This document shows positions 51,463-60,933 of a stretch of 64,000 nt of DNA, piece by piece. The notes beneath the pieces are model-generated. The model was not told the origin of the DNA and made no database searches. It was given only the letters and a program-made list of their open reading frames with translations. The translations under genes and the position numbers were made by a program. Source of the stretch: Ktedonobacteraceae bacterium (GTDB lineage: Bacteria > Chloroflexota > Ktedonobacteria > Ktedonobacterales > Ktedonobacteraceae); contig DASRBN010000030.1 of the NCBI GenBank assembly GCA_035653615.1, forward strand, positions 1-64,000, read 5' to 3'. Position 1 is the first letter of the stretch, and each line of letters starts with the position of its first letter.

Positions 51463-52425
51463 ATGACGCTTTTTGTGCAGTTACTGATCGTAGGTCTTTC
51501 CGGAGGCGCGATTTATGCGCTCATTGCTCTTGGATATACGATGGTCTATGGTATCATCGAGCTGATTAACTTCGCCCATGGCGATATCTTCATGATTGGC
51601 ACCTTCATCACGATTACCATTCTCCAGGCATTTAACATTACTGATGATCCTAATGTAAATGGCACGCTGGTCGCAGCAATACTGATAGCTTTTTTTGCAT
51701 CGATGATCCTGTGTGCTATTTTAGGCGTTGTGATCGAACGAATTGCCTATCGCCCACTGCGTAACGCTCCGCGACTGGCGCCGCTGATTTCCGCTATTGG
51801 TGTATCTTTGGTCCTTGAAGATATCGGAAAGCTCTGGAAAGGTCTTAGCCCGATCTCCCCACCTCAAATTTTCGGCGCGGGCGCGGTTTTCTATATCGGC
51901 CCAATATCCATCCAGGTAGTCGATATTGTTGTCGTCGTGGTCTCCATACTATTGATGGTCGGCTTGCAATGGATGGTCAACAGCACTCGTCTCGGTCGTG
52001 CTATGCGCGCAGTCGCGCAGGATCGTGAGGCAGCTGCGTTAATGGGTGTCAATGTCGATTTTATTATTTCGTTCACTTTCCTTGTTGGTACTGGACTGGC
52101 CGGTGCCGCCGGTTTTATCTATCTGTTGAAATTTCCGGTTACGACGTTCACCATCGGTTTCGATCTGGGCCTAATTGCTTTTACTGCCGCCGTGCTTGGA
52201 GGCATCGGCAACCTCTATGGTGCAATGCTCGGCGGGCTTGTGATTGGCCTGGTGCAGTCTCTGGTCAATCTCATACCCGATTCCAACAACCCAAGTTCTC
52301 ATGGGTTAGGCTTGCCACATGGTGGTGGCGCCTGGGCGACAGCCATCATTTTCGCAATCCTGATCCTGATCCTGGTATTTCGTCCCTCCGGCCTCCTGGG
52401 TCAACAGACTCCGGAGAAAGTGTAA
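51463..52425 (+). CDS. livH: Branched-chain amino acid ABC transporter permease LivH
   Basis: The 320-aa permease has about eight hydrophobic segments and LivH signatures: LSGGAIYALIALGYTMVYGIIELINFAHGDIFMIG, IERIAYRPLRNAPRLAPLISAIG, RLGRAMRAVAQDREAAALMGV and FTAAVLGGIGNLYGAMLGGLVIGLV. The ATG at 51463 is chosen; an in-frame TTG lies at 51451 directly after the GGAGGG site, too close to be used. The gene follows livK by about 200 bases. Confidence 0.9.
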   Translation: MTLFVQLLIVGLSGGAIYALIALGYTMVYGIIELINFAHGDIFMIGTFITITILQAFNITDDPNVNGTLVAAILIAFFASMILCAILGVVIERIAYRPLRNAPRLAPLISAIGVSLVLEDIGKLWKGLSPISPPQIFGAGAVFYIGPISIQVVDIVVVVVSILLMVGLQWMVNSTRLGRAMRAVAQDREAAALMGVNVDFIISFTFLVGTGLAGAAGFIYLLKFPVTTFTIGFDLGLIAFTAAVLGGIGNLYGAMLGGLVIGLVQSLVNLIPDSNNPSSHGLGLPHGGGAWATAIIFAILILILVFRPSGLLGQQTPEKV

Positions 52426-52488
52426 AGGAACATCTGTGCAAGCTGGTGATTCGTTTCGCAGATTTGCCGGAATCAAGGAGAGAAAGCC

Positions 52489-54510
52489 ATGTCTGCTGTC
52501 ACTATCAACACAAATCCGGCTGGCCCGGTAAGCAGTACGCGCTCACTATTAATAAAGTGGGTGATCGCGTTGCTTGTGCCCATACTTGTCTTCAACTTTG
52601 TCTGGCAGGGTGATTACCTGATCAACAATGTGATCCTGGGATTCATTAATCCTGCTGACGCCCTTATTGGTACAGGTAGCCTGGTTCAGGCAACGATCTT
52701 TATTATCTTTTTCTACCTGGTTATACTCGCATTCGCCGGATACCTCGTGGCCGCGGATACAGGCCGGAGGGGTATGGTTGAAGTATGGGTCGATGTGCTT
52801 GTTTTTGCCGTCCTGCCCATCCTGCTGATTGTCCTGGTGAACAATAACTTGATCATTGGCCTGGCGCTGTGTGCGATAGTGTGGCCTATTTACTTTTATA
52901 TTCGCCGTCGCGTCCCATTCCTGGCGCGCAGTCAGGCTCTTTCGTTGCCAAAGAGTATTTCCGTATTGAACACTGAACAGAAGGCCGCGATGGTCCGTCG
53001 AGCTAAACTAGGCGGATTCGCGTTTGGATTATCTTTAGCCATCATCTGGCTTATTGTCGATCTGCTTTATTATATTGCAGGAGCTTACCCCACGGAGTTG
53101 CTCGTTGTTACAGCTGTTCGCACGGTATTTCTCATAGTAGCAGGCTATTTTCTTGGCTGGCTCGGCGGTATTGTGGCGGTGCGACGTACCCTGTCTGCAA
53201 ATGGAAATCCCACCAATGGCTCAGATAATGCCACTCAATCTGACGCCAATGAACGAAGAAGACGCCAATCGCTGTTGTTAGCGAGTTCTCGCGCGAAGGA
53301 AGAAGTCCAGGAAGTCGTGCCTAATGATTTGCCTTTGCGCAGCGCGGGCGCTCGACGGTTCTTTCTTATCCTCTTGATTGCGTTCGTCCTCTTCTATCCT
53401 GTGCTTGATCCGTTCCTGTTTGGTTATGGAACGGCTGGTCGTCTCGCAGGCTATACTGACGCGGGTTATTATGTGATTCTTGCGCTTGGCCTCAATATCG
53501 TGGTGGGCTTCGCGGGATTGCTTGACCTGGGATATGTAGCGTTCTTCGCCATAGGTGCTTATGCCTGGGGTATCTTCGGCTCAACGCAATTTGGTCGGCT
53601 TACCAATATTATCATCCAGCCGAATGTTCTATCCTGGCTTTTCTGGCCGATGTTAATTGTAACCGCGCTCATTGCGGCTCTCTGGGGAGTGATATTAGGG
53701 GCGCCAACACTACGCCTGCGCGGTGATTACCTGGCGATTGTTACGCTGGGTTTTGGTGAAATTGTTCCGGTGATCTTTCTCAATCTCGATAAATATACCA
53801 ATGGTACGAACGGCATTGTGGGTGTACGTTCGCCCGCTTTCTTTGGCATACAATGGACAGTAATCAACCATGTTCCTTACTACTACTTGATCCTGGCCTT
53901 GATTGCCCTCGTGATTTTCGCCAATGTCCGCCTGCGCGATTCCCGGCTGGGTCGTGCCTGGATTGCTATACGCGAGGACGAGATAGCCGCGGCATCCTCA
54001 GGTGTGAATCTTGTGCGCACAAAATTATTCGCGTTCGGCACGGGCGCATTCTTTTCAGGTATCGCGGGAGCATATTTCTCCGCTAAGCTGGGTAATGTTT
54101 CGCCAGACCTGTTCAGCTTCAATGACTCGGTCATTTACCTGGCAATGGTCGTGATTGGTGGTCTGGGTAGTATTCCTGGTGTCATCGTAGGCGCATTGGC
54201 CGTCTACTCCATCAACCTGTTTATCCTGAACAACCTTGATTCTATCGCCTCCGATCCCAGCAGTTTCCTCTATGGGATTGACCAGTTCATTATCCATTTT
54301 ATTCCGAGCTTTACGTTCGGCAATATTCGTAACCTGGTCTTTGGCATTGTACTGGTAGCGATTATGATCTTCCGCCCCGAGGGTCTGATACCGAGCGCGA
54401 GAAGGAGACGCGAATTGCACCAGGCTCCCGAAGAGGAAGCGGTAGAACTCGGCTCGCTGGATGTAACGACGACCGATCCAGGCTTCGAGGCCGAGGTTCG
54501 TATTGAGTAA
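52489..54510 (+). CDS. livM: LivM permease with ~280-residue extra N-terminal membrane domain
   Basis: The C-terminal part (about residues 285-650) is a normal LivM: YYVILALGLNIVVGFAGLLDLGYVAFFAIGAYAWG, LGAPTLRLRGDYLAIVTLGFGEIVPVIF, RLRDSRLGRAWIAIREDEIAAASSGVN and DSVIYLAMVVIGGLGSIPGVIVGAL. At 673 aa it is much longer than typical LivM (about 320-430 aa): residues about 20-235 add five or six hydrophobic segments, and 240-280 a polar charged linker. AAGGAGAG precedes the ATG. The extra part may form its own domain or a fused accessory subunit. Confidence 0.85.
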   Translation: MSAVTINTNPAGPVSSTRSLLIKWVIALLVPILVFNFVWQGDYLINNVILGFINPADALIGTGSLVQATIFIIFFYLVILAFAGYLVAADTGRRGMVEVWVDVLVFAVLPILLIVLVNNNLIIGLALCAIVWPIYFYIRRRVPFLARSQALSLPKSISVLNTEQKAAMVRRAKLGGFAFGLSLAIIWLIVDLLYYIAGAYPTELLVVTAVRTVFLIVAGYFLGWLGGIVAVRRTLSANGNPTNGSDNATQSDANERRRRQSLLLASSRAKEEVQEVVPNDLPLRSAGARRFFLILLIAFVLFYPVLDPFLFGYGTAGRLAGYTDAGYYVILALGLNIVVGFAGLLDLGYVAFFAIGAYAWGIFGSTQFGRLTNIIIQPNVLSWLFWPMLIVTALIAALWGVILGAPTLRLRGDYLAIVTLGFGEIVPVIFLNLDKYTNGTNGIVGVRSPAFFGIQWTVINHVPYYYLILALIALVIFANVRLRDSRLGRAWIAIREDEIAAASSGVNLVRTKLFAFGTGAFFSGIAGAYFSAKLGNVSPDLFSFNDSVIYLAMVVIGGLGSIPGVIVGALAVYSINLFILNNLDSIASDPSSFLYGIDQFIIHFIPSFTFGNIRNLVFGIVLVAIMIFRPEGLIPSARRRRELHQAPEEEAVELGSLDVTTTDPGFEAEVRIE

Positions 54511-54534
54511 TATCGAGCAGGAGAGAGAACTACT

Positions 54535-55377
54535 ATGGTCGAGGAACGGGTATACGTACCTACTAACGAGGTACTGCTGGATTTACAAAACGTAACAAAG
54601 CATTTTGGTGGTCTGGCCGCGGTCCAGGATGTCAACCTGCAGGTCCGGCGAGGCGAAATTATCAGTGTGATTGGACCCAATGGAGCCGGTAAAACAACCG
54701 TATTTAACCTGATTACAGGGATATATCACGTATCAAGTGGTGATATCGTCCTGGATGGGAAGTCGATTCTCGGGTTGACGCCCGACCAGGTACTGCGTCG
54801 TGGTATCGCGCGCACCTTTCAAAACATTCGCCTCTTTAATAATATGACCGTGCTTGAGAACATCCTGGTCGGCCAGCATACACAGTTGAGTGCAAACATA
54901 CTAACTTCGCTCTTTCGCACGCCCGGTGTCCGGCGAGAAGAAGAGGAGGCGCGTGAGCGAGCTACTGAGTTATTGAGTTTCTTCGGCGCTGGATTGGTAA
55001 ACCGGCAGGAAGAGTATGTAATAAACCTTTCCTATGCTGATCGGAGGCGCGTTGAAATCGCTCGCGCACTGGCAGCAAGACCAAAACTGCTGTTGTTGGA
55101 CGAACCAACTGCCGGTATGAACGAGGCTGAAACGCTGGAAGCTGTGAAATACGTGCGCCGTTTGCGTGATGAACTAGGCCTGACCATACTGTTGATCGAA
55201 CATAAGCTGGCGGTAACAATGGGCATGTCAGACCGCATTTACGTGCTCGATTATGGACGGAAGATTGCCGAGGGCCTACCAGAAGAGGTGCGCCGGAATG
55301 AAAAAGTCATCGCGGCCTATCTTGGCAAACCTGCAGCCAGCGAGCAAAAGGCGGCTGGTGATGCGCCTTATGTGTAG
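54535..55377 (+). CDS. livG: Branched-chain amino acid ABC transporter ATPase LivG
   Basis: The 280-aa ATPase has Walker A GPNGAGKTTVFNLITG, the LivG Q-loop TFQNIRLFNNMTVLENILVGQH, signature region NLSYADRRRVEIARALAARPKLLLLDEPTAGMNEAE (the family form of LSGGQ is LSYADRR), and a switch His in LLIEHKLAVTM. It lies 25 bases after livM and 78 before livF. It powers uptake together with LivF. Confidence 0.9.
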   Translation: MVEERVYVPTNEVLLDLQNVTKHFGGLAAVQDVNLQVRRGEIISVIGPNGAGKTTVFNLITGIYHVSSGDIVLDGKSILGLTPDQVLRRGIARTFQNIRLFNNMTVLENILVGQHTQLSANILTSLFRTPGVRREEEEARERATELLSFFGAGLVNRQEEYVINLSYADRRRVEIARALAARPKLLLLDEPTAGMNEAETLEAVKYVRRLRDELGLTILLIEHKLAVTMGMSDRIYVLDYGRKIAEGLPEEVRRNEKVIAAYLGKPAASEQKAAGDAPYV

Positions 55378-55455
55378 TCGAACCAATCATATGCGTTCTC
55401 TGTCCCATATAGCTGCTTGAGCTAGGGAGCAGGTAGCGCAGGAGGGTAATTTTCC

Positions 55456-56229
55456 ATGTCAAGTGCAGATATATTTCCGACCGCTTATGGCGCAAATGTA
55501 CCAGGGGCAACAACTACAGCAATGTTGCGCCTCAACAATGTGAATACGTTCTACGGTCCAAGCCAGGTTCTGTATGATGTGTCGGTTGAGGTGAATAGGG
55601 GCGAGATTGTTTGTTTGCTGGGGGCAAATGCAGCAGGCAAGACAACCACCATGAAAACAATCTTCGGCCTCGTGCGAGCCCGCAGCGGAACGATTGAATT
55701 CGAGGGCAAACGCATTGACCGTATGTTGCCCGGTGATATTGTACGTATGGGCATGGCGCTGGTGCCCGAAGCTCGCCGCATCTTCTCACGTATGACTGTG
55801 CTGGAGAACCTGGAGATGGGCGCATTCATTCGCAATAACCGGTCAGAAATCAAGCAAGATCTCGATCATGTATGCCAGATATTCCCTCGTCTCCAGGAAC
55901 GCTTGAAGCAGGTTGCAGGTACTATGTCCGGTGGGGAACAGCAGATGCTGGCGATGGCCCGTGCCTTGATGTCTCGTCCACGTATGATATGTATGGATGA
56001 ACCATCCATGGGCTTATCTCCAATTCTCGTTGAGACCGTTTTTAACACGATCCTGCGCATTCGCGATGAAGGGGTAACAATTTTCCTGGTGGAGCAGAAT
56101 GCGTCAATGGCCTTGAGCCTGGCGGATAGAGGCTATGTTTTACAGACCGGTCACATCGTCTTGAGCGATTCGGCACGCAACTTGCTGACGAATGATCTCG
56201 TCCGGCAGGCTTATCTGGGTGGCGCGTAG
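55456..56229 (+). CDS. livF: Branched-chain amino acid ABC transporter ATPase LivF
   Basis: The 257-aa ATPase has Walker A GANAAGKTTTMKTIFG, the LivF motif ALVPEARRIFSRMTVLENLEMGAF, signature GTMSGGEQQMLAMARALMSRPRMICMDEPSMGLSP and switch His region LVEQNASMALSLADRGYVLQTG. The first ~22 residues before MLRLNNVNTFYGPSQ are an extension; the ATG at 55456 has GGAGGG 8-9 nt upstream, and ATG at 55522 is an alternative. Last gene of the operon; a nested inverted repeat follows. Confidence 0.9.
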   Translation: MSSADIFPTAYGANVPGATTTAMLRLNNVNTFYGPSQVLYDVSVEVNRGEIVCLLGANAAGKTTTMKTIFGLVRARSGTIEFEGKRIDRMLPGDIVRMGMALVPEARRIFSRMTVLENLEMGAFIRNNRSEIKQDLDHVCQIFPRLQERLKQVAGTMSGGEQQMLAMARALMSRPRMICMDEPSMGLSPILVETVFNTILRIRDEGVTIFLVEQNASMALSLADRGYVLQTGHIVLSDSARNLLTNDLVRQAYLGGA

Positions 56230-56240
56230 AAAAATCGCGG

Positions 56241-56412
56241 AGATGAGACATCCCGAATTTTGACAAGTGGACTTGTAGAGGGCGACCAGTAGAGTGCGCA
56301 TTCATCCGGCGCGTGGTGCGCCCTTACTATGACCACGAAGCTATCTCGTAAGGGCGCACCCTTGTGTCGCCCTTTCTCCTTGCCTATTCCTCAAATTCGG
56401 GATGTCTCATCT
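56241..56412. repeat. MITE-like element with 20-bp perfect terminal inverted repeats
   Basis: AGATGAGACATCCCGAATTT (56241-56260) recurs inverted without mismatch at 56393-56412. Nested within are GGTGCGCCCTTAC (56315-56327) with GTAAGGGCGCACC (56348-56360), and GAGGGCGAC (56278-56286) with a near match at 56366-56374. The 172-bp unit sits exactly between the ends of convergent livF and the next gene, encodes no protein, and could form one long hairpin. It resembles a non-autonomous transposable element or an intergenic palindromic unit that also terminates both genes. Confidence 0.7.
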
Positions 56413-56414
56413 TC

Positions 56415-56609
56415 TCATTTCAGGTCGAGTTGCCGGTGTAATTCGTCGATGCGCTGGATGACCTCCGCCAGCGTCGTTACTCCCAGGTCCTCCATATCTT
56501 CACGCAATGTCTCTAGCCGCTCTAGCATCTCCATCACATCATATTCTTCTTCGTCCAGATCATTAGCGGCTTCATCAGCAGAATCCTGATTATGTGGATT
56601 GTGATTCAT
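56415..56609 (-). CDS. Small acidic coiled-coil protein
   Basis: This 64-aa protein (MNHNPHNQDSADEAAND...) is rich in Asp and Glu and ends with an amphipathic helix, MLERLETLREDMEDLGVTTLAEVIQRIDELHRQLDLK, likely a coiled coil. No family is recognised. The start at 56609 fits a GGAAGGA site nine bases upstream; the frame stays open to 56717, but those codons lack a ribosome site and include the overlap with the upstream gene. The upstream gene stops 104 nt before, on the same strand. Confidence 0.5.
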   Translation of the reverse strand: MNHNPHNQDSADEAANDLDEEEYDVMEMLERLETLREDMEDLGVTTLAEVIQRIDELHRQLDLK

Positions 56610-56713
56610 TTCTTGTATTCCTTCCATAACAATGCTGTTCATGTGTATGATGTTGTCTATATTGTATAGACGTTTATGTGGACGGCGTAAGAGCATTTCA
56701 GGATAGCCCCCGA

Positions 56714-58060
56714 TCAAAACAAAAAGGATGTATTGGGGTCTTCGTAGCTCCAGCTGGCCTGTGAATCGTTTCCTGAATCTATAAGGTTAGGTGTGCCCTG
56801 AACTTTCCCCTGGTTATCGAGCGTAACTGTGTAGAGGCCATTACCGGAATGCAGACGCTGTCCCTGCCAGCTCAAGCGAGAGCGTGTCAGAAAGAGAAAG
56901 TGCCGGCTATCCGACGCCCAGGGACTATTTGAGGCAGGCTGGAGCAAACCATCAACCCCGGGAAGAGCAGGCGACGAAGCTCCTGGCTCCTGTGTCATAC
57001 TGGAATCGCTCAGTAATATTTGCTGGCTCTGATGCGCGATCTGCGCAAGTACCAGGGTATGTAAACCATCGAGCAGCAAAAATTCACTGTCCGGCGACCA
57101 GTAGGGTAGGCTCCCTGCCTCACCCGAGATAGTGAAGGCTGAGCCGGAGTGTATGTTCACGACAGTATAGATTGAGCCTGTACTGTACAGTACTGAGTTT
57201 CCATCCGGTGACCAGGCAAATTGAGTGCAACTACAGGTTGCCAGTGAGGAAGTATGACCATCGCTTTCGCGCAGCTCCAGTTGGACTTTTAGAGCCCCCG
57301 AACCAAACGATTTAGATTGTGACGAGGGAACAGCAATAGCATAAAGAATAGCAGGATTCTGGTGCGCAGGCTGCCAGAGGATGCGCTCCAGGCTGGTCGG
57401 CAGGGGATGGCCTGGCAGAACAGAGGGTATAATGTATTGTATGTTGGTTCCGGCCAGTGTCGTAGTAAAAACACCCTGTTCCGAATTTCCTATAGCCAAA
57501 GAACTATTGGGTGAAAATGATGGGATCGAGAAGGTGCTGGGAAGCGATTTGCGGGCGATGCCGCTCGGTTGATCATTTTGGGATACCCACCAGGAAACGC
57601 CAAGGGGGCTTTGAACACTGGATAACGGTTCTTCACGATATAGCACGCGATTGCCACTTGCATTCCACCATGCATTGCTGCGCGAGATATCGGAACTGGC
57701 GAAGATAATGGGAATAGGAGTGCCTCCATCGATGCCAACGGTATTAAGTGTAGAAGGGACATCGCCAGGCATTCCTGTGATGGGATTAAAAGTGAGATGT
57801 TTACCAGCCGCGCTCTTAGCGAAGGTACTATCGAGTGTGCGAAATACAAAGATATGATGGTCAGGTGACCACGCATAACCAATAACGGGATCAGCACCGG
57901 AAACTACCTGATATGCATTTGCGCCATCAGGGTCAATGGTCCACAGGTGCCCATCGCGCACAAAAGCAATCTCATTACCTCCCACGTGACCAGGACTGCA
58001 CGAGGCAAGCAGAGGCAGCAGGAGTAAAATCAGTAATAGTAGTACATGATGCCGTTTCAT
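56714..58060 (-). CDS. Beta-propeller (TolB/WD40-like) lipoprotein
   Basis: The 448-aa protein has a lipoprotein signal (LLLLPLLASC) with Cys at about residue 21. Repeats of the TolB/PD40 type follow: NEIAFVRDGHLWTIDPDGANAYQV, GYAWSPDHHIFVFRTLD, TCSCTQFAWSPDGNSVLYSTGS, LPYWSPDSEFLLLDGLHTLVL and NSPWASDSRHFLFLTRSRLSW, giving a six- to seven-bladed propeller outside the cell. Partner and role are unknown. The gene is divergent from the histidine kinase gene that follows. Confidence 0.75.
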   Translation of the reverse strand: MKRHHVLLLLILLLLPLLASCSPGHVGGNEIAFVRDGHLWTIDPDGANAYQVVSGADPVIGYAWSPDHHIFVFRTLDSTFAKSAAGKHLTFNPITGMPGDVPSTLNTVGIDGGTPIPIIFASSDISRSNAWWNASGNRVLYREEPLSSVQSPLGVSWWVSQNDQPSGIARKSLPSTFSIPSFSPNSSLAIGNSEQGVFTTTLAGTNIQYIIPSVLPGHPLPTSLERILWQPAHQNPAILYAIAVPSSQSKSFGSGALKVQLELRESDGHTSSLATCSCTQFAWSPDGNSVLYSTGSIYTVVNIHSGSAFTISGEAGSLPYWSPDSEFLLLDGLHTLVLAQIAHQSQQILLSDSSMTQEPGASSPALPGVDGLLQPASNSPWASDSRHFLFLTRSRLSWQGQRLHSGNGLYTVTLDNQGKVQGTPNLIDSGNDSQASWSYEDPNTSFLF

Positions 58061-58392
58061 AAGCGCAGTATAGCCTTGTGAAAGGGGTCAGTCAATAGCG
58101 ATCTCTCAGCATCCAACCCGATGTAAAAGTCATACTGCCAGAGCATCCTTGTGGCCGCCTATTTTCCCACCAGGCTTTTTTATTACCATTTCTTCAGCAT
58201 CGCTATTGACTGCGTATCTACAATCTCATATGCTAGATAATAGCTTAATTTCAATCCCCACCGGGAAGCCGGGAAAAGGACCAGTTCCTGCCGCTTCTCT
58301 GTGGAGAGAGTATAGTGGTCAAACCCGAATATATCAAGGGCAAATAGCATTAAACAATGTAAGCCCCGGCGGGCATCTATCAGGAACATACA
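58061..58392. promoter_or_regulatory. Divergent intergenic region with possible kinase promoter
   Basis: These 332 bases separate the lipoprotein gene from the KdpD-like gene. A possible plus-strand promoter is TTGACT (58206-58211) and TATGCT (58229-58234) with a 17-bp spacer, leaving a leader of about 150 nt. No other gene was seen. Confidence 0.4.
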
Positions 58393-60093
58393 ATGAACTG
58401 GCTTGAACGATTTCGTCTATCGCTGTTAGAAATAAAACAGGAGCAGCGAGGGAGTAAAATCTTCGTCGATAGCGTAGTAGCGGTACTAGGAGCGCTTGTT
58501 GTTACCTTCATCATTTACTTTTTTCACCTTTACCCACGTATTCCGAATATATCGCTACTATATATAGTAGTCGTGCTGGCACTGGCAAGTACACGTGGCC
58601 TCTATGCCGCTGTTCTTACGTCTATAGTGGCGTTCTTATCGTTCGATTACTTTCTGGTTCCTCCATACTATACCCTCAGCATTGCGAAGATTGATGAATG
58701 GCTGGCGTTATTCATTTTTCTGGTTACCGCGATCATTACCGGACAACTTGCATCTGCTCTACGCAAGCGCGCGGAACAGGCAAGACGCCGCGAGTATGAG
58801 ACGAGAATTCTTTATGAACTTGTGCGCGATATGAATAGAGAAGAGAATCTGCAGAGGCAGTTGGATATCATTGTGCATGGGATTGCCGATAACTTTTCTT
58901 CCTGGGGCGTCCGTGATTGCGCTATTTTTCTTCCTGACTCTGCCGGGCGCCTCGTTTTACAGGAGAGCGCGCGAGAACCGGCGGTTCAAGTCAATCTTTT
59001 GCCCGATGAAGAAGCAACCGCGGCCTGGGTGATGGCGCAATCGCAAACCGTTGAATTGCACGATGTCGCGTTAAATCCCCCCCAATTGTCGGTTAACGCG
59101 CCGAGGGCAGTAGTGCGTAGTACCAGGCACGGACAGGTGGCACGCCATTACATACGCTTGATACCCCTAAAGCTAGGGCAAAAAGTGGTTGGTGTGCTGC
59201 GTCTTTCGATGGAAGACGACCCCCAATTATTCGCCGCGGAAAGAAGCCTGGGAGTGGAACAGGAGAGATCAAATCCGCGTATGGCCTTTTTCTGGGCCTT
59301 TGTCGATCAGGCGGCGGTTGCGATTGAGCGCGCGCGTTTAAGGCATGAAAGTTTGCGAGTCCAGGTTTTGCAGCGTACAGATGAACTGCGAGCAGCGCTG
59401 CTCTCTTCTGTCTCGCATGATCTGCGCACCCCTCTTTCAGCGATTAAGGCGGCTGCTAGCAGTTTGTTGCAAGAGGATGTACAATGGGACGAAGAGGCAA
59501 GGCGGGGCTTTGCCCTGTCTATCGAACGGGAAGCAGATCGGCTCAACCGGCTGGTTGAGAATCTACTGGATATGTCGCGTATCGAGGGCGGGGCGCTCAA
59601 ACCTGAAAAAGAGTGGTATCCGGTAGATGAACTGGTTCATGACGTGTTAGGGCGTTTGCAACCGGACTTACGAGGACGCGAGGTGATCCTGGATTTACCT
59701 GCCAGTTTGCCACCTGTCAAATTAGACTACATGGAAATAGACCAGGTGTTGACCAATATTATAGAGAATGCGGTGGACTATTCGCCCGCTGGATCGCCAA
59801 TAGAGATAAGCGCGAAAGTTGATAGCGATCAAATGGTGGTAAGTGTGGCAGATCGTGGCCCAGGTATTCCGCCAGACGATCTGGTGCGTATCTTTGATAA
59901 ATTTTATCGCATCAGGAATATAAAAACGAAATCGCCTCGCACTTCTGGGTCGGGATTAGGACTGGCAGTGAGCCGGGGGATGGTAGAGGCCCATGGAGGG
60001 CGTATCTGGGCGGAAAATCGTGAGGGCGGCGGATCGATCTTTCGTTTCACCTTGCCGCTAGGGAAAACAGAGAGGGTACTGCTCCATGAGTAA
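58393..60093 (+). CDS. KdpD-like sensor histidine kinase, copy 1
   Basis: The 566-aa kinase begins with a DUF4118 membrane unit of three to four helices (VVTFIIYFFHLYPRIPNISLLYIVVVLALASTRGLYAAVLTSIVAFLSFDYFLVPPYYTL), followed by a GAF-like domain (about 150-310). HisKA has SSVSHDLRTPLSAIKAAASSL with phospho-accepting His342, and HATPase_c has NIIENAVDYSPAGS, DRGPGIPPDD and SGSGLGLAVSRGMVEAHGG. It is the C-terminal part of KdpD without its N-terminal KdpD and Usp sensor domains. Its last eight bases overlap the response regulator. It is 60% or so alike, by eye, to copy 2 in the conserved parts. Confidence 0.87.
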   Translation: MNWLERFRLSLLEIKQEQRGSKIFVDSVVAVLGALVVTFIIYFFHLYPRIPNISLLYIVVVLALASTRGLYAAVLTSIVAFLSFDYFLVPPYYTLSIAKIDEWLALFIFLVTAIITGQLASALRKRAEQARRREYETRILYELVRDMNREENLQRQLDIIVHGIADNFSSWGVRDCAIFLPDSAGRLVLQESAREPAVQVNLLPDEEATAAWVMAQSQTVELHDVALNPPQLSVNAPRAVVRSTRHGQVARHYIRLIPLKLGQKVVGVLRLSMEDDPQLFAAERSLGVEQERSNPRMAFFWAFVDQAAVAIERARLRHESLRVQVLQRTDELRAALLSSVSHDLRTPLSAIKAAASSLLQEDVQWDEEARRGFALSIEREADRLNRLVENLLDMSRIEGGALKPEKEWYPVDELVHDVLGRLQPDLRGREVILDLPASLPPVKLDYMEIDQVLTNIIENAVDYSPAGSPIEISAKVDSDQMVVSVADRGPGIPPDDLVRIFDKFYRIRNIKTKSPRTSGSGLGLAVSRGMVEAHGGRIWAENREGGGSIFRFTLPLGKTERVLLHE

Positions 60094-60805
60094 GAGTGGC
60101 GCGCGCATTCTGGTTGTTGATGATGAGATCGAGATCATGCGGGCCTTGCAGCGCAGCCTGGCTGCACATGGATTTGAGGTGTTCACTGCCAATAGCGGTG
60201 AGGAAGCGCTGGATGCTATTATTCAGCACCGGCCTGACCTCATGATATTGGATCTGGGACTGCCAGGTATAAGTGGGCTGGAGGTCTGCAAGCGGGTACG
60301 GACGCAATCCAATTTGCCCATCATTGTGCTTTCCGTGAAGGATACCGAACGTGACAAAGTGCTGGCGCTCGATCTGGGGGCGGACGATTATGTTTCCAAG
60401 CCCTTTGGAATGAATGAGGTGCTGGCGCGTATCCGCGTGGCCTTGCGTCATGCCGCACAGGTCGAGTCTGGAACGGAACCCATCTTTACTGCTGGCCCAC
60501 TGAAAGTGGATTTTGCGCAAAGGCTCGTGCAGGTCAATGGAAAAGAGGTGAAGCTGACTCCAACCGAATACGACCTGCTCAAGGCCCTTATCAAGAACAG
60601 CGGCAAGATCATGACGCGCCAGATGTTGCTTTCCCAGGTCTGGGGAACCGGATATGGCGCCGAGTCTCATTACCTCCACGTGTATATAGGTCAGCTGCGC
60701 CGTAAAATTGAGCCTGATCCCGCGCATCCTCGTTTTATCCTCACTATATCTGGCGTCGGTTATCGCTTCAATGCTGACGAAGAAGTTGAGCCGGCCAGAT
60801 ATTGA
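60086..60805 (+). CDS. KdpE-like OmpR-family response regulator, copy 1
   Basis: The 239-aa regulator has a receiver domain with acidic pocket DD (12-13), phospho-accepting Asp56 (LMILDLGLPG), and Lys105 (VSKPFG), then a winged-helix DNA-binding domain (VKLTPTEYDLLKALIKNSGKIMTRQMLLSQVWG ... LHVYIGQLRRKIEPDPAHPRFILTISGVGYRF). This form is close to KdpE. It overlaps the cognate kinase by eight bases, which points to translational coupling. Confidence 0.9.
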   Translation: MSKSGARILVVDDEIEIMRALQRSLAAHGFEVFTANSGEEALDAIIQHRPDLMILDLGLPGISGLEVCKRVRTQSNLPIIVLSVKDTERDKVLALDLGADDYVSKPFGMNEVLARIRVALRHAAQVESGTEPIFTAGPLKVDFAQRLVQVNGKEVKLTPTEYDLLKALIKNSGKIMTRQMLLSQVWGTGYGAESHYLHVYIGQLRRKIEPDPAHPRFILTISGVGYRFNADEEVEPARY

Positions 60806-60853
60806 GCGAATCTTTAGCTCTTCGCGTTTTCTTCTTAGCACATATTGACCTGC

Positions 60854-60865
60854 TTTTAGCTAAAA
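60854..60865. promoter_or_regulatory. 12-bp palindrome TTTTAGCTAAAA
   Basis: A perfect palindrome lies in the 128-base gap before the Usp-domain gene, just after TTGACC (60845-60850). It could be an operator; no promoter with good spacing was found around it. Confidence 0.3.
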
Positions 60866-60933
60866 TGTGGACATGAATAAAGAGGTTATTCTTTGCCTCC
60901 GTGAGATATTGTCCCGGCTATCTGGAGGTCATG

